This document shows, piece by piece, positions 6,014 through 8,208 of a stretch of DNA of 8,208 nt. Within the stretch, counting starts at the first letter, position 1; each line of letters begins with the position of its first letter. The stretch comes from CAZEJK01 sp964512045. Its GTDB lineage: Bacteria > Acidobacteriota > Thermoanaerobaculia > Thermoanaerobaculales > Sulfomarinibacteraceae. The stretch lies in the NCBI GenBank assembly GCA_964512045.1, contig CAZEJK010000228.1:1-8208 (forward strand), given 5' to 3'. The translations under genes were made by a program, and so were the position numbers. The notes under the pieces are model-generated. The model worked only from the letters and a program-made list of their open reading frames with translations, had not been told where the DNA came from and ran no database searches.

Positions 6014-6165
6014 ACTCGCCCCTGATCGTGCCGTCAGAGACGATGTCGAGGATATCTCACGGACCGTAGACCGATCTCGACCCCTGGTCTATAGGATTCT
6101 CTCCGATCTGCCTCGAACTCCTGCGAGTGTGGACACGTTACTCTAGACGACACGGAGGGTTTTTC
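6014..6165. promoter_or_regulatory. Divergent promoter region between hflX and yccF
   Basis: Both genes must initiate in this 152-bp spacer. Towards hflX, a -10-like TATCCT lies on the minus strand at 6054-6049, about 36 bp before the ATG. Towards yccF, TAGGAT lies at 6092-6097 in the AT-richer stretch TCTATAGGATTCT, with a poor TAGACC at 6067-6072 as possible -35 (19-bp spacing). Neither has a convincing -35, so exact promoters are uncertain. Confidence 0.35.
6154..6159 (+). promoter_or_regulatory. Shine-Dalgarno site that fixes the yccF start
   Basis: GGAGGG lies six bases before ATG 6166. An upstream in-frame GTG at 6127 would add 13 residues (polar and basic) that the family lacks and would place this ribosome site inside the coding sequence, so ATG 6166 is preferred. 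Confidence 0.8.
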
Positions 6166-6558
6166 ATGTCGCTTCTCGGCAACATCATCTGGTTGATCTT
6201 CGGGGGCTTCATCGCAGGTCTCGGCTACATCATCGGCGGGATCGGGCTCTGCTTGACGATCGTCGGCATTCCGTTCGGCATCCAGTCGATGAAGCTCGGT
6301 GTGGCCACGTTCGCGCCGTTCGGCAAGGAGCTGGTGGAGCGAGACGACGCCAACAGCCCGTTGCGGCTGATCTTCAACGTCCTGTGGATCATCTTCTTCG
6401 GCTGGGAGATCGCCCTCGCACACCTGGTCCATGCGCTGATCCTGGCGATCACCATCATCGGCCTCCCGTTTGCCAAGCAGCACATCAAGCTGCTGCCGAT
6501 GTCGCTCCTTCCGCTCGGACGTGAGCTCGTTACGGTACGCCATCACCCGGCGTCATAG
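6166..6558 (+). CDS. yccF: YccF-family inner-membrane protein (DUF307)
   Basis: 130 residues; E. coli YccF has 148. The family is a small integral membrane protein of unknown function. The sequence shows an internal duplication of the family motif: GLGYIIGGIGLCLTIVGIPF, then GIQSMKLGVATFAPFGKELV in the first half (19-56), and ALILAITIIGLPFAKQHIK, then LLPMSLLPLGRELV in the second (90-122). Hydrophobic segments lie at about 4-37, 68-80 and 88-101, and each half ends in the PxGxELV or PLGRELV signature. The gene stands alone, divergent from hflX, with a strong ribosome-binding site. It is followed after 60 bp by the CHAT-like gene, which has its own start signals, so co-transcription is possible but not evident. 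Confidence 0.9.
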   Translation: MSLLGNIIWLIFGGFIAGLGYIIGGIGLCLTIVGIPFGIQSMKLGVATFAPFGKELVERDDANSPLRLIFNVLWIIFFGWEIALAHLVHALILAITIIGLPFAKQHIKLLPMSLLPLGRELVTVRHHPAS

Positions 6559-6585
6559 CCCTGGCGTGTGCTCAGCCGGCCCGCG

Positions 6586-6616
6586 TATCATGGACCCACC
6601 CGACAGCTCGGAGGGG
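6586..6616 (+). promoter_or_regulatory. Possible -10 box and ribosome-binding site of the CHAT-like gene
   Basis: TATCAT at 6586-6591, in the 60-bp gap after yccF, would give a start near 6598 and a 20-nt leader. GGAGGGG at 6610-6616 precedes ATG 6619 (about five to six bases from GGAG). No good -35 is present. The ribosome-binding site is convincing; the promoter is tentative. Confidence 0.45.
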
Positions 6617-6618
6617 CC

Positions 6619-8208
6619 ATGGACAGCGACTCGTGCGTCGAGCTGCGCAGCGACACCGGAACCGTGCTCGAGCTTCCGGCGGAGAGCATCACCTCCTCCG
6701 AAGCGATGCGCTGGGCGTACGTGGCCAGCCATCGTTCACGCTGGCAACGACGCAGTACCGGTGCGGCCCACGACAGTCTCGCGGAGCACGCCCGTGCGAC
6801 CCTGTGCACGGCGGGCGTCCGCCAGGAGCAGATTGAAGCTCTGGCAGAGGCCTCGGTCGTCCAGGTCTCGACAGGCTTTGCAGCGGAGGATACAGACTGG
6901 CAGCTGCGGGTCCTGCCGTGGGAGTTCCTCCTGTCATCCGCCACGCGCGGGCTTCGAGGTACCGACTTCACGGTCGTCCGGCATCTCCACCGGATTGGAG
7001 AGCCACTGCAGCCCCCCCGCGCTCCTGCCACGCTGCTGACAGTCGATCTCCACGGCAGCAGCTCCGCTGGTGTCGACAGCGCGCTCGAGCACCGTCTGAT
7101 CTCGGGCTTCGGAGCGCTCGCGCGCATCGACCGGCTGGTGGAGCCGATCGTTCCCCAGCTCCGAGAGAGGATCCAGCACACAGCCCCGGACGTGATCCAC
7201 GTCGCCGGGATGGCTCCGGATGAAACCGCGGTGCTGAGCCCCACGACGGTCTCTGACGACCCCGCGTGGCGCCGCGACGGTCTTGTCGCTCGCATGGCGC
7301 ACGGACAGTCGCCAGCGCCCGTCGGAGCGCACACCGCCGCCTCCATACTGACCGCCGGCACGCCCACGCCGCGTCTCGTCACGCTGCACACGGCCGGCTC
7401 GGCGCCGAGGGTGGCCCCGTTGGTGGTGGCTGCGGGCGCCGACGCTGCCATCGGCTTCCAGGACCGGTTCGACCTGGCGAGCGCTCAGCTCCTGTTCGCG
7501 AGCCTCGCCCACGCGGGTCGGCTCAGCGGATGGGACCTGCTGATAGCGTTCTGCGCGGCTCTGGGGACCCTGCGCCGCAGCGGCACCGCCTTACGAGGCA
7601 CCGGCGTGGTTCTGTGGAGTGCGCACCCGCTGCTGTCCAACGAGACCGGCACAGTCTCGGCTGCGATTCACGAGCTGGAGGCACGCATTCTGGCAGAACG
7701 AGTGCAGCCGGCAGCCACCGCCGAGGTCACGACCGGAGCGGTCCGCGAGACGGTCGAGGCACGGGTCCGACCACTCTCCGGGCTCAACTACGGGCTTCTC
7801 CACAACCGCCGGAGCGTGTTCGAGACGTTCCGCCTGATCCACCATGCGCCCGGTACGATACGCAACGTTCACGTGGAGGTCGCCCTCCATCTCGGCGAAG
7901 GGGCGTTCCCGTACCGGTGCACGCTCGACCTCACCGAGCCGGTGACCGACCTCACCGACCGCATCCGCCTGCCGCTGACCGCGCACCTGCTGCAGTCGAT
8001 CGAGGAGAGCGTGCACACCAGCCTGTTCGTGCATGTCTCCGTCGACGACAGCACCGGCTCGCACGCGGGAGCGTACCGCACCGTGCTGCGAGACACCTAC
8101 CCGGTTCGCTTGCTTCCACCGGACGAGTGGCGCGACACGGACGCGGATCGCCAGTGGCTACCGTCGTTCGTGCTCCCACGAGACTATCGCTGCTTGGGGA
8201 TGCAATTA
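6619..8208 (+). CDS. CHAT-like (caspase-fold) protein with lost catalytic residues, C-terminally cut by the window
   Basis: 530 codons are open from ATG 6619 to the window end with no stop, so the gene is incomplete. There is no signal peptide or membrane segment, so it is probably cytoplasmic. Residues about 50-315 follow the CHAT layout: LRVLPWEFLL (96-105, the usual LPWELL), FTVVRHLHR, then PDVIHVAGMAP (190-200), LVTLHTAGSA (253-262), VAAGADAAIGFQ (270-281) and a final helix region to about 318. In active CHAT proteases the motifs read roughly HFxGHG and LNACxS. Here the His of GHG is Met198 and the Cys of NAC is Ala259, so peptidase activity is not expected. Residues about 385-500 look like a beta-sandwich (VEVALHLGEGAF, then strands ending YPVRLLPPDEW). 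The segment LLPPDEW...WLPSFVLPRD (498-522) recalls the motif after the N-terminal domain of DUF4011 helicases and related transglutaminase-containing proteins; that link is from memory. CHAT proteins often act in defence or programmed-death systems; a scaffold or sensor role here is inference. Confidence 0.72.
   Translation, partial: MDSDSCVELRSDTGTVLELPAESITSSEAMRWAYVASHRSRWQRRSTGAAHDSLAEHARATLCTAGVRQEQIEALAEASVVQVSTGFAAEDTDWQLRVLPWEFLLSSATRGLRGTDFTVVRHLHRIGEPLQPPRAPATLLTVDLHGSSSAGVDSALEHRLISGFGALARIDRLVEPIVPQLRERIQHTAPDVIHVAGMAPDETAVLSPTTVSDDPAWRRDGLVARMAHGQSPAPVGAHTAASILTAGTPTPRLVTLHTAGSAPRVAPLVVAAGADAAIGFQDRFDLASAQLLFASLAHAGRLSGWDLLIAFCAALGTLRRSGTALRGTGVVLWSAHPLLSNETGTVSAAIHELEARILAERVQPAATAEVTTGAVRETVEARVRPLSGLNYGLLHNRRSVFETFRLIHHAPGTIRNVHVEVALHLGEGAFPYRCTLDLTEPVTDLTDRIRLPLTAHLLQSIEESVHTSLFVHVSVDDSTGSHAGAYRTVLRDTYPVRLLPPDEWRDTDADRQWLPSFVLPRDYRCLGMQL

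Noticed and set aside
5129..6025. Plus-strand open frame of 298 codons opposite hflX
   Set aside because: hflX on the other strand has all GTPase motifs. The antisense product has no recognisable domain and starts without a ribosome-binding site.
6588..7451. Minus-strand open frame of 287 codons opposite the CHAT-like gene
   Set aside because: It is Ala/Ser/Arg-rich with no motif, and it covers a plus-strand frame that stays open for 530 codons with CHAT motifs and a good ribosome site.

Overview
This is a high-GC bacterial window with seven protein genes, two of them cut by the window ends, and no rRNA, tRNA or CRISPR that I can see. The organism is probably Gram-negative: there is a HlyD-type membrane fusion protein and a secreted or lipid-anchored RCC1-repeat protein of the Cys-rich kind I associate with Myxococcota and other former Deltaproteobacteria. 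The long HflX, with a roughly 190-residue N-terminal extension, and the heptad repeats in intergenic DNA fit that group or Acidobacteriota. This placement is inference from gene types and composition only.

Layout. Minus strand, left edge: the N-terminus of a HlyD-family membrane fusion protein (1-296) with a plausible promoter, then about 550 bp without a convincing gene. Next is an isolated minus-strand gene (919-2808) for an exported protein that joins a seven-bladed RCC1 propeller to a GH25 muramidase. It is bracketed almost exactly by a 54-bp imperfect inverted repeat: copies at 847-900 and 2826-2879 lie 18 bp beyond the stop and 17 bp before the start. This repeat-bounded single-gene cassette is one of the two most interesting objects here.

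The 2880-3122 spacer carries two heptad tandem arrays and a TATACT -10 box very close to the start of a plus-strand UbiA-family prenyltransferase gene (3123-4019). That gene converges on, and overlaps by 20 bp, a minus-strand two-gene unit: hflX (4358-6013) followed by a small VOC-fold protein of unknown function (4000-4371) whose start lies inside hflX. Divergently, yccF (6166-6558) encodes a small membrane protein with an internal duplication.

The right edge is a long plus-strand gene (6619 to beyond 8208) with 530 codons visible and no stop. It looks like a CHAT (caspase-like) domain in which both catalytic positions are replaced (His to Met, Cys to Ala), followed by a probable beta-sandwich and a C-terminal motif that I recall from DUF4011-type helicase and transglutaminase proteins. 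This catalytically dead CHAT protein is the second candidate for something undescribed.

Only hflX and the VOC gene show clear operon structure. The other genes look like separate transcription units, each with its own start signals.
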